Source: Niastella caeni
Lineage (GTDB): Bacteria > Bacteroidota > Bacteroidia > Chitinophagales > Chitinophagaceae
Assembly: GCF_004834005.1 (NCBI RefSeq)
Contig: NZ_STFF01000014.1
Coordinates: 96,761 to 160,760 of the forward strand
Length of the DNA: 64,000 bases
Reading direction: 5' to 3'
Under the pieces are notes generated by a model. It saw only the letters and a program-made list of their open reading frames with translations, searched no databases and was not told the DNA's origin. The position numbers and the translations under genes are program-made. This document shows, in pieces, positions 1 through 8,932 of the stretch. Within the stretch, counting starts at the first letter, position 1; the number at the start of each line of letters is the position of its first letter.

Positions 1-2
1 GT

Positions 3-68
3 CTCTCGCAATTCGAATGTTTGAATGGTGTAAGATTGCCATTGTTCGAGGAGCCGCACCTGAAATAA
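3..68 (+). CDS. 3' end of a truncated upstream gene (unidentified)
   Basis: The frame starting at base 3 is open from the window edge and ends at a TAA at 66-68. It gives a 21-residue tail ending FEEPHLK, which reads like the C-terminus of a real protein. A heptad array begins two bases after the stop, as it does after other genes here. The product cannot be named from so short a piece. By position it could be another rhamnose gene, such as the aldolase that is otherwise missing from the window, but that is only a guess. Confidence 0.4.
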   Translation, partial: LSQFECLNGVRLPLFEEPHLK

Positions 69-69
69 C

Positions 70-111
70 CACAAACCACAAACTACAAACCACAAACTAC
101 AAACCAGAAAC
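70..111 (+). repeat. heptad array, CACAAAC family (6 units)
   Basis: Six consecutive 7-nt units of the form [CT]A[CG]AAAC fill the gap between the partial upstream gene and rhaM. It is a single-orientation array with no clear opposite arm. The same word family recurs at 19015-19042, 20747-20774, 27721-27748 and 51884-51911. Confidence 0.85.
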
Positions 112-118
112 AATTACC

Positions 119-430
119 ATGCGTGTTGCATTCAAAATGAAGTTATTCCCGGGAAACGAAGCTGAGTACAAAAAACGCCACGATGCTTTATGGCCCGAAC
201 TGGAACAGTTACTGCATGCAACCGGCATCAGCGAATATTCCATCTTTTTAGATGAAACCACCAACAGTCTGTTTGGCGTTTTGAAAATTCAGGACCCGGC
301 CGCATTGGATAATTTACCAGCTCACCCCGTTATGCAAAAATGGTGGGCGTATATGAAAGATATTATGGAAAGCAATGCTGATAATTCACCTGTTTCTACT
401 CCACTTAAGGAAGTTTTTTATTTGCCTTAG
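119..430 (+). CDS. rhaM: L-rhamnose mutarotase
   Basis: This 103-residue protein interconverts the alpha and beta anomers of L-rhamnose in the cytoplasm and so feeds the isomerase. It has the usual RhaM length and features: N-terminal MRVAFKMKLFPG, the KRHDALWPEL block and a Trp-rich HPVMQKWWAYMKDIM stretch near residues 70-85. I start it at the ATG at 119. An in-frame ORF extends upstream to base 17, but that extension is translated heptad repeat, not protein. It lies directly before the rhamnose isomerase and rhamnulokinase genes on the same strand. Confidence 0.93.
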   Translation: MRVAFKMKLFPGNEAEYKKRHDALWPELEQLLHATGISEYSIFLDETTNSLFGVLKIQDPAALDNLPAHPVMQKWWAYMKDIMESNADNSPVSTPLKEVFYLP

Positions 431-451
431 CCATTGGTGCATGTAGCAACA

Positions 452-541
452 GATTTTGGGATTTCGGGATTTGGGGATTTTGAGATTTGTCGCGAGGTTT
501 AATTCAAAAGAGATCTCAAAATCACTAAATCTCAAAATCAG
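452..541 (+). repeat. octad hairpin element, GATTTnGG words
   Basis: Left arm: about five 8-nt units such as GGGATTTC and GGGATTTG at 452-491. Right arm at 513-541 has the opposite-strand words (CTCAAAAT, CACTAAAT). The two arms are imperfect reverse complements around a loop of about 22 nt, so a transcript would fold into a long AU-rich hairpin between rhaM and the isomerase gene. Confidence 0.85.
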
Positions 542-555
542 AAATACCCAGTAAG

Positions 556-563
556 TATCTTTG
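556..563 (+). promoter_or_regulatory. candidate -7 box (TATCTTTG)
   Basis: This is an exact match to the Bacteroidota -7 consensus TAnnTTTG, 53 nt before the isomerase start and just after the right arm of the preceding hairpin element. No TTG is seen at the usual -33 spacing, so the call is tentative. The identical octamer lies upstream of araB on the other strand. Confidence 0.4.
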
Positions 564-615
564 TTGCTCAAATGTTTCAGGTCATTAACAATCATCTCTA
601 AAAAAACGATTGCAT

Positions 616-1890
616 ATGCAGATCGAAAAATATAAAATAGACGAACTTAACAATAGCCTCCTCAAAGAACATAAACGCCGGTTCGATTTTGCCGCAGAAG
701 GTGTTACCGGTTTAGATAGCATTCTCAAGAAATTAGTCGACTTTCAAATAGCCATTCCCAGTTGGGCATTAGGCACAGGGGGAACCCGCTTCGGTCGTTT
801 TTCAGGTGGCGGCGAACCGCGCACGCTCGAAGAGAAGATCGAAGACGTAGGCCTGCTGCACTCGCTCAACAAGAGCGGCGGCGCAATTTCCCTGCACATT
901 CCCTGGGATATTCCAAAAGACGCCAAAGCAATTAAAGCGCTGGCAGCCCAACACGGCTTGCGTTTTGATGCCGTTAATTCCAACACGTTCCAGGACCAGC
1001 CCGATCAAAAGCTGAGCTATAAATTCGGTTCCCTGCAACACGTTGATAAAGCAACCCGCAAGCAAGCCATCGAACATAACATAGAAGTAATTAAACAGGG
1101 GGTAGAACTGGGCTCAGATTCTATCACGGTTTGGTTATCGGATGGTTCCTGCTTCCCTGGTCAGTTGAATTTCCGCAAAGCATTTCAACGTACGCTGGAA
1201 AGCCTGCAGGAAATTTATGCCGCATTACCCGGGAACTGGAAGATGTTTGTAGAGTACAAAGCGTTTGAACCTAATTTTTACTCAATGACGGTGGGCGACT
1301 GGGGGCAATCCCTGCTGTATGCCAGCAAACTGGGGCCCAAAGCGTATACGCTGGTCGACCTTGGCCATCACCTGCCCAATGCCAACATTGAGCAAATTGT
1401 AGCCCTGTTGCTGAGCGAAGGAAAGCTCGGTGGATTCCACTTCAACGATTCCAAATACGGCGACGACGATTTAACGGTAGGCAGCATTAACCCTTACCAG
1501 TTGTTCCTCATATTTAATGAGCTGGTGGAAGGTATGGATGCCCGTGGCATGCAACATGCTACCGACCTCGGCTGGATGATCGACGCATCGCACAACGTAA
1601 AAGATCCGCTTGAGGACCTTTTACAATCAGTAGAAGCCATCAAGATCGCTTATGCACAGGCGTTGCTGGTTGATACAAAAGCATTGCAAGCCGCCCAGGA
1701 TGCCAGTGATGTGGCAAAAGCACAGGAAATTCTGCAACAGGCATATCGTACTGATGTACGTCCATTAGTAGCAGAAGCCCGTTTGCGTGCCGGAGGCGCT
1801 TTGCAGCCATTGCAATTGTACCGTCAGTTGAAAGTAAGGGAGAACCTTATTAAAGAGAGAGGACAGAAGACAGTAGCTACAGGATTATAA
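616..1890 (+). CDS. rhaI: L-rhamnose isomerase (RhaI-type TIM-barrel sugar isomerase)
   Basis: The protein converts L-rhamnose to L-rhamnulose. It is about 424 residues long and belongs to the xylose-isomerase-like TIM-barrel family seen in Pseudomonas-type RhaI, not the E. coli RhaA family. Visible blocks are WALGTGGTRFGRF near residue 50, the metal-binding region with FVEYKAFEP, DLGHHLPNANIEQIV and GGFHFNDSKYGDDDL, and IDASHNVKDPLEDL. The ATG at 616 is chosen over an in-frame TTG two codons earlier. Gene order rhaM-rhaI-rhaB supports the substrate assignment. Confidence 0.88.
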   Translation: MQIEKYKIDELNNSLLKEHKRRFDFAAEGVTGLDSILKKLVDFQIAIPSWALGTGGTRFGRFSGGGEPRTLEEKIEDVGLLHSLNKSGGAISLHIPWDIPKDAKAIKALAAQHGLRFDAVNSNTFQDQPDQKLSYKFGSLQHVDKATRKQAIEHNIEVIKQGVELGSDSITVWLSDGSCFPGQLNFRKAFQRTLESLQEIYAALPGNWKMFVEYKAFEPNFYSMTVGDWGQSLLYASKLGPKAYTLVDLGHHLPNANIEQIVALLLSEGKLGGFHFNDSKYGDDDLTVGSINPYQLFLIFNELVEGMDARGMQHATDLGWMIDASHNVKDPLEDLLQSVEAIKIAYAQALLVDTKALQAAQDASDVAKAQEILQQAYRTDVRPLVAEARLRAGGALQPLQLYRQLKVRENLIKERGQKTVATGL

Positions 1891-1898
1891 TTTTAAGT

Positions 1899-2014
1899 GG
1901 TTTGATTGTTTAATTGTTTGATGGTTAGGTTCCCGGAATTCGGGCAGCTTACACAGGATCGGCGATCTGAATTTTCAGCAAAGAGCCATCGAACAATCTA
2001 ACCCTCAAGCCATC
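1899..2014 (+). repeat. octad hairpin element, GTTTGATT words
   Basis: Left arm 1899-1929 is built of units such as GTTTAATT and GTTTGATG. Right arm 1985-2014 contains complementary words (CCATCGAAC, CCCTCAAGCC). The 55-nt loop contains a small CCCGGAATTCGGG inverted repeat. The element lies between rhaI and rhaB. Confidence 0.75.
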
Positions 2015-2038
2015 TTTTTTGAATTTCGACTTTCACGA

Positions 2039-3448
2039 ATGAACAAAATCCCCGTCATAGCAATATTTGATATTGGCAAAACCAATAAGAAGTTATTTCT
2101 GTTTGATGAACAGTATAACATTGTGCTGGAGAAAAGTGAACAGTTTGCTGAAGTTACCGATGAAGATGGAGATGCCTGCGAAGATCTGGCAGCCCTCACC
2201 AAATGGGTATATGCATGCTTGCAGGAGGTATTTAATGAGAAGAAATACCTGGTACGCGCACTTAACTTCAGTACCTATGGCGCCAGTTTTGTACATATTG
2301 ATAAAGAAGGAAAGGCAGTAGCTCCTTTATACAATTACCTGAAACAGTTTCCTGCCGACCTGCAGGAAGGCTTCTACAAAAAATATGGCGGTGAGATCTC
2401 CTTTTCCATCCATACCGCTTCACCGGTGTTGGGTAACCTGAATTCAGGCATGCAGTTATACCGCCTGAAGTATGTTAAACCCGAACTGTTCGATCGTATT
2501 CATTATTCCCTCCATTTACCGCAATACATGAGCTACCTGGTAACAGGCCGCGCGTATTCAGATATTACCAGCATTGGCTGTCATACCGGCTTATGGAACT
2601 TTCCGCAGAACCATTACCACGAATGGATCTATCGCGAAGCCATCAATGAAAAGCTGGCGAACATTTTTCCGTCAGATCAATTGATGCCCTCGCAATGGCA
2701 GGGACAGGCCTTGCTGACGGGCGTAGGCTTGCACGACAGCTCTGCCGCATTGATCCCATACCTGTTTCACTTTTCTGAACCTTTTGTGCTGTTATCAACC
2801 GGTACCTGGTGCATTAGCCTGAACCCGTTCAATCAAACCAGGTTGACGTATGAAGAATTGCAGCAGGATTGCCTTTGTTATATGGAATACCGTGGCAAAC
2901 CGATAAAAGCATCGCGCCTGTTTGCCGGGTATGAACATGAACAACAAACGAAGCGGCTGGCTGCTCATTTCAATGTAGCCCCCGATTATTATAAAACGGT
3001 GGCGTTTAACGCCGACCTGTTACCCGGATTGGTCAACACAGCCGAAACTACAGCCGACAGCAAAGCCGGTAAAACCGCCATGGTGCAGGAATCGGCATTT
3101 GGCGCACGCAACCTCAACAGCTTTGCCACTTACGAAGCCGCGTACCACCAGTTTATGGCCGACCTTATGACGCAGCAGGTAGCTTCCCTGAACCTTGTGC
3201 TGCATAACAGTCCGGTTAAAAAAATATTCGTCGACGGTGGGTTTAGTAAAAATCCGCTGTACATGAACCTGCTGGCAAATGCATTCCCCACGCATGAAGT
3301 ATACGCCGCCTCTATGGCGCAGGCATCGGCGATGGGCGCCGCTTTGGCGGTTCATTCATCCTGGAACAAAATTTCTCCCTCTTCTGATTTGATTGAATTG
3401 AAGGCATATAGTGAGAAGGCAACGAGGCAACAAGGCATAAATGCTTAG
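2039..3448 (+). CDS. rhaB: L-rhamnulokinase (FGGY-family carbohydrate kinase)
   Basis: The protein phosphorylates L-rhamnulose at C1 with ATP. At 469 residues it has FGGY kinase architecture: N-terminal phosphate-binding loop DIGKTNKKLFLF, DSSAALIPYL and LLSTGTWCISLNPF in the first domain hinge, and FVDGGFSKNPLYMNLLANAF plus ASAMGAALAVHSS in the C-terminal ATPase lobe. The DIGKTNKK variant is common in Bacteroidota members. It is the last gene of the rha group. No rhamnulose-1-phosphate aldolase is in the window, so that step must be encoded elsewhere, perhaps just upstream. Confidence 0.88.
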   Translation: MNKIPVIAIFDIGKTNKKLFLFDEQYNIVLEKSEQFAEVTDEDGDACEDLAALTKWVYACLQEVFNEKKYLVRALNFSTYGASFVHIDKEGKAVAPLYNYLKQFPADLQEGFYKKYGGEISFSIHTASPVLGNLNSGMQLYRLKYVKPELFDRIHYSLHLPQYMSYLVTGRAYSDITSIGCHTGLWNFPQNHYHEWIYREAINEKLANIFPSDQLMPSQWQGQALLTGVGLHDSSAALIPYLFHFSEPFVLLSTGTWCISLNPFNQTRLTYEELQQDCLCYMEYRGKPIKASRLFAGYEHEQQTKRLAAHFNVAPDYYKTVAFNADLLPGLVNTAETTADSKAGKTAMVQESAFGARNLNSFATYEAAYHQFMADLMTQQVASLNLVLHNSPVKKIFVDGGFSKNPLYMNLLANAFPTHEVYAASMAQASAMGAALAVHSSWNKISPSSDLIELKAYSEKATRQQGINA

Positions 3449-3453
3449 AGTAG

Positions 3454-3493
3454 GCAAAAAGAATCCCGGCGGTACCGCCGGGATTCTTTTTGC
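3454..3493. terminator. bidirectional terminator, perfect 40-nt palindrome
   Basis: A perfect 40-nt palindrome with stem core AGAATCCCGGCG and GTAC centre is flanked by A5 on one side and T5 on the other. It sits between convergent rhaB and susD and would terminate both transcripts. Confidence 0.92.
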
Positions 3494-3522
3494 TGATATA
3501 TGAAAATCTGGAATTTTTACAA

Positions 3523-5481
3523 TCAATAGCCTGCGTTTTGCTGCGATTGTTTTTCATCTGGGGTCAAAGGCTTGCCATTTGAATGTATTCCATCGAGGTA
3601 AGTTTGTGGAATAGGTCTTAGTAAATGGTAATCCTTGATGTTAGGTGCAGCCTGCGAGTTAAATGCTTTTACTCTTTGTACCAGTGTTTTTGTTCTTGAA
3701 AGGTCTTCCCAGCGCTTATACTCACCGCAAAGCTCACGTGAACGTTCATTCAATACAAGCGCCAGCATTCTGTCATATGTGCCACTTATCCCTAACGTGG
3801 AGATCACATATTCATCACCGGCCGGCAATGCGTTAATGTCTGTAATAACCAGGCTGGCCGAGGCGGCCGTGGTTACTGGAATATTGTTCGATTCATAATA
3901 GGAATTCTCGGCCATGAAAGAGTTGATCGTTGGGCTTTGACCTGAAGTGGAGGCACCCAGCGCGCCACCGCCATCATAATATCCGGCCCGGTCTTCTCCG
4001 CTTACAAACTGGGCTCTTGCACGAACTGTATTAATATAAGGCAATGCATCGGTATAAGCGCCGGTGCCTGCTTTTGCAAGCCTGATCTTTGCTTCGGCAG
4101 CAATTAAATAAGTTTCTGCACTGCGGGCGAGGTTCAGGTCACGCAATCCCCGGGTTTCATTAAAACCTATTCTTGAACCATCCATATGTTTGCTGCACGA
4201 AGGAAACCGCACGTCTGCCTCCATGGCGCCGTTTGTTGTTCTGCCTGCAGGGAAAGCAATATAGGCGTTCGGAATTGTTTTGCCTGTTTTAGAATATACA
4301 ACAACGTCATTCAGTTTAAAACTGGCGAAGCGATTATCCCCGGGTTGATTGATAATGTAGATGATCCCCAGATCGCCGTTGACATAATAATTGCCTGCAG
4401 ACTTGTTCAACCTGCTTTTTGTTCTAAAGCTTTTCCAGAACCGGGAGTCGTTTACCTGGTCATATACTCTATACAAATAATAATTGGTGCGCAAACGGCT
4501 GAATGGTCTGTCGCCTGTAACATCACGTTGCATTTGGGGTATATCGTCATAACGCGATGCCCAATATAGGTGTTGCTGGTTTGTGCCGTTGGTAGAAACA
4601 TCTGCAGTGAATTGCGCCGAAAGGATCAGTTCTGGCAGCCTTTCGTTGGCGCCATCGGGGCCGGTATATTTCCACAGGTCGGCAAAATTAGCCGTCAACG
4701 GATGCCGGGAAATAACTTCATCACACAAAGGTACGATGGCAGCAAGGTCGGCTGCTTTAGTAGATGAATTCCATGAATCATTGATCTCACTGGCGCGGAA
4801 AAGATAAGCTTTTGCCAGATAGTGTGCTACCGCATCTTTTGTGATCTTTGCAGGTGCATTGGAATTTGGCAACAGATTATAAGCCTGTTTAAAATCATCG
4901 ATGATCTGTTTGTAAATTTCTTCAGGCGAGGCCCTTGTAAATTCCTTTTCAACAGTTGTGCTGGGTACGGTCTTCAGTGGTACGGCGCCATACTGCGAAA
5001 CCAGTCGCAGGTAACAGTATGCCCTAAGAAAATATCCTTCTCCCAAAGCCACTTTTTTTATGGCATCTGATCCGGAAGCACTGGCTGTTGCATTCTGAAT
5101 AAGCAGATTTGCATCGCCTATGCCAATATACAGGTTATCCCACTGTGCGTTGGCGAACTGGGTATTTCCGTTATTTATGGTAACAATAGACCTAAAGCCA
5201 CCATCATAGTTATTCCATACGCCATTCGACCCATCGCCACCTACCATAAACTCATCAACACCGTAGGTTTGGGTACAATATGCCCACTCAGCGCTAAAAG
5301 GCAGATTGAATACCTGGTAATAAGTACCTGTGGCCAATTGCAGAATACCGGCATCGGTTTTATAAAACTCCATACCTCTTGCCGTAGTAAGTTCCTCTTT
5401 CAGAAAGTCTTTTTTGCAGGATGACATAAAGATCAAACCCGAAAAAAGAGATATATTAATTATCAGCTTTACTTTTTTCAT
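3523..5481 (-). CDS. SusD/RagB family outer-membrane glycan-binding lipoprotein
   Basis: This 652-residue surface lipoprotein partners the SusC-like porin encoded just upstream. The N-terminus has a lipoprotein signal with MSSC lipobox (Cys22). SusD hallmarks are visible: FYKTDAGILQLATGTY, the TPR-like ALGEGYFLRAYCYLRLVSQYGAVPL near residues 145-170, RASPEEIYKQIIDDFKQAYNLLP, and AETYLIAAEAKIRLAKAG followed by LNERSRELCGEYKRWEDLSRT at the C-terminal end. It ends with the family-typical NAGY. It is in an operon with susC, 30 nt apart, facing away from the enzyme run, and probably binds rhamnogalacturonan oligosaccharides. Confidence 0.95.
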   Translation of the reverse strand: MKKVKLIINISLFSGLIFMSSCKKDFLKEELTTARGMEFYKTDAGILQLATGTYYQVFNLPFSAEWAYCTQTYGVDEFMVGGDGSNGVWNNYDGGFRSIVTINNGNTQFANAQWDNLYIGIGDANLLIQNATASASGSDAIKKVALGEGYFLRAYCYLRLVSQYGAVPLKTVPSTTVEKEFTRASPEEIYKQIIDDFKQAYNLLPNSNAPAKITKDAVAHYLAKAYLFRASEINDSWNSSTKAADLAAIVPLCDEVISRHPLTANFADLWKYTGPDGANERLPELILSAQFTADVSTNGTNQQHLYWASRYDDIPQMQRDVTGDRPFSRLRTNYYLYRVYDQVNDSRFWKSFRTKSRLNKSAGNYYVNGDLGIIYIINQPGDNRFASFKLNDVVVYSKTGKTIPNAYIAFPAGRTTNGAMEADVRFPSCSKHMDGSRIGFNETRGLRDLNLARSAETYLIAAEAKIRLAKAGTGAYTDALPYINTVRARAQFVSGEDRAGYYDGGGALGASTSGQSPTINSFMAENSYYESNNIPVTTAASASLVITDINALPAGDEYVISTLGISGTYDRMLALVLNERSRELCGEYKRWEDLSRTKTLVQRVKAFNSQAAPNIKDYHLLRPIPQTYLDGIHSNGKPLTPDEKQSQQNAGY

Positions 5482-5511
5482 TTTCTTGATTTTTAATGGT
5501 AAGCGTTGAGG

Positions 5512-8500
5512 TTAAAATGATGCGTTCAATCCAAAGGTGATACCCCTGTTGAAAGTAGCGCCATTAAAAGCAGGAGTAACTGTAACTACATCCATATCGA
5601 GCTGGTCGATCTTCGAAAACAACATGCCCGGGTTAGCGATCTGTACATACGCTTTCAAATTCGACAGGCCTGTTTTTTTCAACGCATTGCCGGTTAAACT
5701 GTATCCCAAGGAGATATTACGGATCTTAATAAACGAAGCATCTTTATAGCCCAACACCACAGAGTAGGGATCACCAGTTGCTTCAGTATGTATGGGCTTC
5801 TGGTAGTCAGCATTCATATTGTTCTCATTATAATAATTGATCTTCCGCTGTGTGCCACGCGCAGTTTGGGCTTCGCCGCCCGTGTTATACAGGTATTTCA
5901 AACGGCCGTATAGAAAAATGGAAAATTCAAATGATTTATATGAAACCGTATTGGTCATTCCAACTATCCATCTGGGTCTTGTATTGCCAATGATCACCCG
6001 GTCATTATTGGGGTCTATCTTTTTGTCGTCATTGATATCAACTGGTCTGGCGCTTCCTGCGGTGAAAGTACTTCCATTTGCGTTAAACTGCCTGTAAGCA
6101 GCTGAATCTGCAAGATGCCAGATACCGGCACCCTGGAAATTGTAGATCACTTCAATAGGCTGACCTATGAACCAGTTATTAACAATGTCATCCTGCTTTC
6201 CGTTCGACAATGAAACGATCTTGTCTCTTTGGTAAGAGATATTGGTAGTTGTTATCCAGTTAAAATTTTTTGTTCTGAAATTAACAGTTGTTAAACTCAG
6301 GTCGATCCCTTTATTGGCAGTTTCGCCAACGTTTGCAAATGTTGTTGTATAACCGGTAACAGTAGGGATAGACATTTGCATTAACAGGTCTTTTGTGCTT
6401 GATTTATATACATCCAAACTACCGGTGATCCTTCTGTTCAGCACGGAAAAGTCGATACCTACATTATATTGAGTCGTTTTTTCCCAGCCTAACGACTGGT
6501 TGGCCAACGTTAGTGAAGGAATGGCGCCGGGCGTTATTGTTGATGTGTATGGGTAAAAGAGAGAGGTAAGAGGCCCCTGTGTGGCATATGGATTGATTGC
6601 CGAGTTACCGGTAACGCCCACCCCAAATCTTAACTTGAGGTCATTTACCCAGGTTGTATTTTGCATGAAATTCTCTTCGTTCATTTTCCAGGCAACAGCC
6701 ATAGAAGGGAACCAGGAATATTTATGTCCTTCGGCGAGTTGGGAGGCGCCATCACGCCGGGCAGATACTGTAAGCACATATTTGTCGTTAAAAGTATAGT
6801 TTATACGGGCCATAAAAGACTGCAACTGGCTCTCAGTAAGATTCGACGAGTAAGCGGTGAGGTTACTAGCCGGAATATAGCTTTTTGACAATGCATTCCA
6901 CCGCTGGCTTCCAAACGCGATACCGTTTGCAGCGATAAGACTACTGTCTGTTTTAAATTTAGTCTGGCTCCCCAGTAACGTGAGCCCGAAATCATGTTTG
7001 CCGATGGTTTTATTATAATATATCAAATGATCGAGGGTATAGGAGAATGTTTGCGCCTTTGCCAGCGAAGCAGAATTTGAACCACTACTGATAACAGAAT
7101 TAGCGTCTATATACGTTCCATCGCGATAGGTAGAAAAGTCTGGCCCGAAATTCACCCTGTATTTCAAACCCTTCAGAGCAGAATGAATGGAGCCAAAATC
7201 AAGCTGGCCATAAAAGCTACCGAAAGCGCGAAGGGTTGTTCTTTGGTCCTGGTTCATTGTCCACTCTTCAGCCACATTCTTAAAGGCGATATCCCCGCCC
7301 GGGTTAATGATCCTTACCCCGTTGGAATCATATGGCACCGCATAAGGGAACAGCGCCCTCGCGGATTCAAAGATGCTTTGCGACGACTGTACCGTTGTGG
7401 CGCCTGTTCTTGATTGGCCGTATTCCTGTACACTGTAGGCAACTGTAATGTTAGTACCGAACGAAAACCATTTGGTAGCATTTACGTCAACATTTACGTT
7501 TGCATTATATCTTCTAAAGCTTTGTCCCTTTTGGGTGCCAGTATTGTCCAGGTATCCGAATGACCCATATGCTTTTGCTTTTTCACTTCCGCCACTAACG
7601 CTCAAGGTCAGGTTCTTTGTAATACCCGTTTGGCTTACCATCCCGAACCAGTCGGTTGTTTGCACCTGGGATCCATCCCATTTTCCCGAAGCCCAGCCCC
7701 TGGCAATATTTGCCCAGGCCGAAGGGTCGCTGGTGGCAAGGAAAATGGTCCTGTCGAAATTAATATTGGGTTGATCGCCACGGGGATTTACAGCCGGGTT
7801 CTTGTAATAATAGGCCCAGCGGCGAAAGGTGATATATTCTTCGGCATTGAACATTTCCATTCTGTTCACAATCTTCTCTGCAGTAGTAGCCAGGTTCAAA
7901 TTCAATGATGTTTTACCGGCCTTGCCCTGTTTGGTAGTAACGATCACCACCCCATTGGCGCCACGCGAACCATAAATGGCCGTGGCAGAGGCGTCTTTCA
8001 GCACATCGATCGACTCTATATCATTAGGATTTAAGTATTCGATGCCGCCGGTCATCAACGGAATTCCATCTACAACATACAATGGCGAATTGGAGGCTGT
8101 TAAAGAACGTACCCCCCTTACATTAACGGTTGCCATGGTGCCAGGACGTTCACTGGAGGTAATATCAACACCGGCAACCTTTCCCTGCATCGCCTGCAGG
8201 GCATCATTTACAGGTCGCGACTTGATGTCTTTTTCATTGATGCCCGCAACGGCGCCTGTTACGTCCCGCTTTTTTACGGCGCCATAACCAATAACCACTA
8301 CCTGGTCCATGGTGTTGTCAGAAGCGCTCAAAGTTACATTTACCTGGGCTTTGTTCTCTATTGGCACTTCTTTGGCAGTGAATCCAACAGAACTAAATAC
8401 AAGTACTGAACTTCCTGACGGAGCATTAATGGAGAATGTTCCCGCCCCATCTGTTACGGTGGCGATTTTGGAACCCTTAACCTGTACCGTTACACCTTGT

Positions 8501-8634
8501 AACGGAGTACCTGCATTGTCAGTTATTTTACCGGTTACTGGAAAATTGCTTTGTGCAAAGGAGAAGATGGCAAAAATGTTAAGTAGCGAAATGAGAAGGA
8601 CATTTCGCCTGATAGCGATAGAATTTTTCATCAT
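5512..8634 (-). CDS. SusC/RagA TonB-linked outer-membrane transporter
   Basis: This 1040-residue protein is a TonB-dependent oligosaccharide importer. Order of parts: signal peptide ending near FSFAQ; carboxypeptidase-like domain (GKITDNAGTPLQGVTVQVKG); TonB-box region with DQVVVIGYGAVKKRDVTGAV; plug with PLYVVDGIPLMTGGIEYLNPNDIESIDVLKDASATAIYGSRGANGV split over residues about 190-230; then a beta-barrel ending in Phe (NASF). It is the first gene of the susC-susD pair and is divergent from the GH105 gene, so the enzymes on the other side probably share its regulation. Confidence 0.96.
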   Translation of the reverse strand: MMKNSIAIRRNVLLISLLNIFAIFSFAQSNFPVTGKITDNAGTPLQGVTVQVKGSKIATVTDGAGTFSINAPSGSSVLVFSSVGFTAKEVPIENKAQVNVTLSASDNTMDQVVVIGYGAVKKRDVTGAVAGINEKDIKSRPVNDALQAMQGKVAGVDITSSERPGTMATVNVRGVRSLTASNSPLYVVDGIPLMTGGIEYLNPNDIESIDVLKDASATAIYGSRGANGVVIVTTKQGKAGKTSLNLNLATTAEKIVNRMEMFNAEEYITFRRWAYYYKNPAVNPRGDQPNINFDRTIFLATSDPSAWANIARGWASGKWDGSQVQTTDWFGMVSQTGITKNLTLSVSGGSEKAKAYGSFGYLDNTGTQKGQSFRRYNANVNVDVNATKWFSFGTNITVAYSVQEYGQSRTGATTVQSSQSIFESARALFPYAVPYDSNGVRIINPGGDIAFKNVAEEWTMNQDQRTTLRAFGSFYGQLDFGSIHSALKGLKYRVNFGPDFSTYRDGTYIDANSVISSGSNSASLAKAQTFSYTLDHLIYYNKTIGKHDFGLTLLGSQTKFKTDSSLIAANGIAFGSQRWNALSKSYIPASNLTAYSSNLTESQLQSFMARINYTFNDKYVLTVSARRDGASQLAEGHKYSWFPSMAVAWKMNEENFMQNTTWVNDLKLRFGVGVTGNSAINPYATQGPLTSLFYPYTSTITPGAIPSLTLANQSLGWEKTTQYNVGIDFSVLNRRITGSLDVYKSSTKDLLMQMSIPTVTGYTTTFANVGETANKGIDLSLTTVNFRTKNFNWITTTNISYQRDKIVSLSNGKQDDIVNNWFIGQPIEVIYNFQGAGIWHLADSAAYRQFNANGSTFTAGSARPVDINDDKKIDPNNDRVIIGNTRPRWIVGMTNTVSYKSFEFSIFLYGRLKYLYNTGGEAQTARGTQRKINYYNENNMNADYQKPIHTEATGDPYSVVLGYKDASFIKIRNISLGYSLTGNALKKTGLSNLKAYVQIANPGMLFSKIDQLDMDVVTVTPAFNGATFNRGITFGLNASF

Positions 8635-8687
8635 GGCAGCATGAATATTTAATTAGTCAGCGTAATTTATCTTATCCAGCCCCTAAA

Positions 8688-8748
8688 ATCATCCTGCGCC
8701 ATCCTGTTTGAATAAACGCTGTTCAGGATAGAACAGGATTGTGATGAT
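8688..8748 (+). repeat. imperfect inverted repeat (ATCATCCTG...ATCCTGTT / AACAGGAT...GATGAT)
   Basis: In the divergent gap between susC and the GH105 gene, the words ATCATC and ATCCTGTT are mirrored by AACAGGAT and GATGAT. It resembles hairpin repeats often seen in Bacteroidota intergenic DNA, though I cannot confirm copy number. Confidence 0.6.
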
Positions 8749-8776
8749 AGAGTGGGCTTTTATTTTTAATGTTTCC

Positions 8777-8870
8777 GTTGCAGGTTCCAGGTTTCAAGTT
8801 TCAGGGGGCATAAACTTGATTTTGAGTTTTTGGAATAAACCCCTGTAACCTGTATCTTGTAACCTGTAAC
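8777..8870 (+). repeat. heptad hairpin element, GTTTCAG/CCTGTAA words
   Basis: Left arm: GTTGCAG, GTTCCAG, GTTTCAA, GTTTCAG at 8777-8804. Right arm: CCTGTAA, CCTGTAT, CTTGTAA, CCTGTAA around 8842-8869. The arms are near reverse complements, about 35 nt apart. Confidence 0.85.
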
Positions 8871-8892
8871 ATATTGTTTATAACGTGATATT

Positions 8893-8920
8893 ATTCACCA
8901 TTCACCATTGACCATTCACG
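8893..8920 (+). repeat. heptad array, ATTCACC words (4 units)
   Basis: Four 7-nt units, ATTCACC twice, ATTGACC and ATTCACG, end 12 nt before the GH105 start codon. The opposite-strand version of this word (GAATGGT, CAATGGT) recurs at 37556-37583. Confidence 0.8.
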
Positions 8921-8932
8921 ATAAGCAACCAT

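Noticed and set aside
17..118. N-terminal extension of the rhamnose mutarotase ORF
   Set aside because: The extra 34 codons translate a heptad array; the family starts at the MRVAFK Met at 119.
744..1077. Antisense ORFs inside the isomerase gene and, similarly, inside most long genes
   Set aside because: They are frame shadows of strongly supported genes on the other strand.
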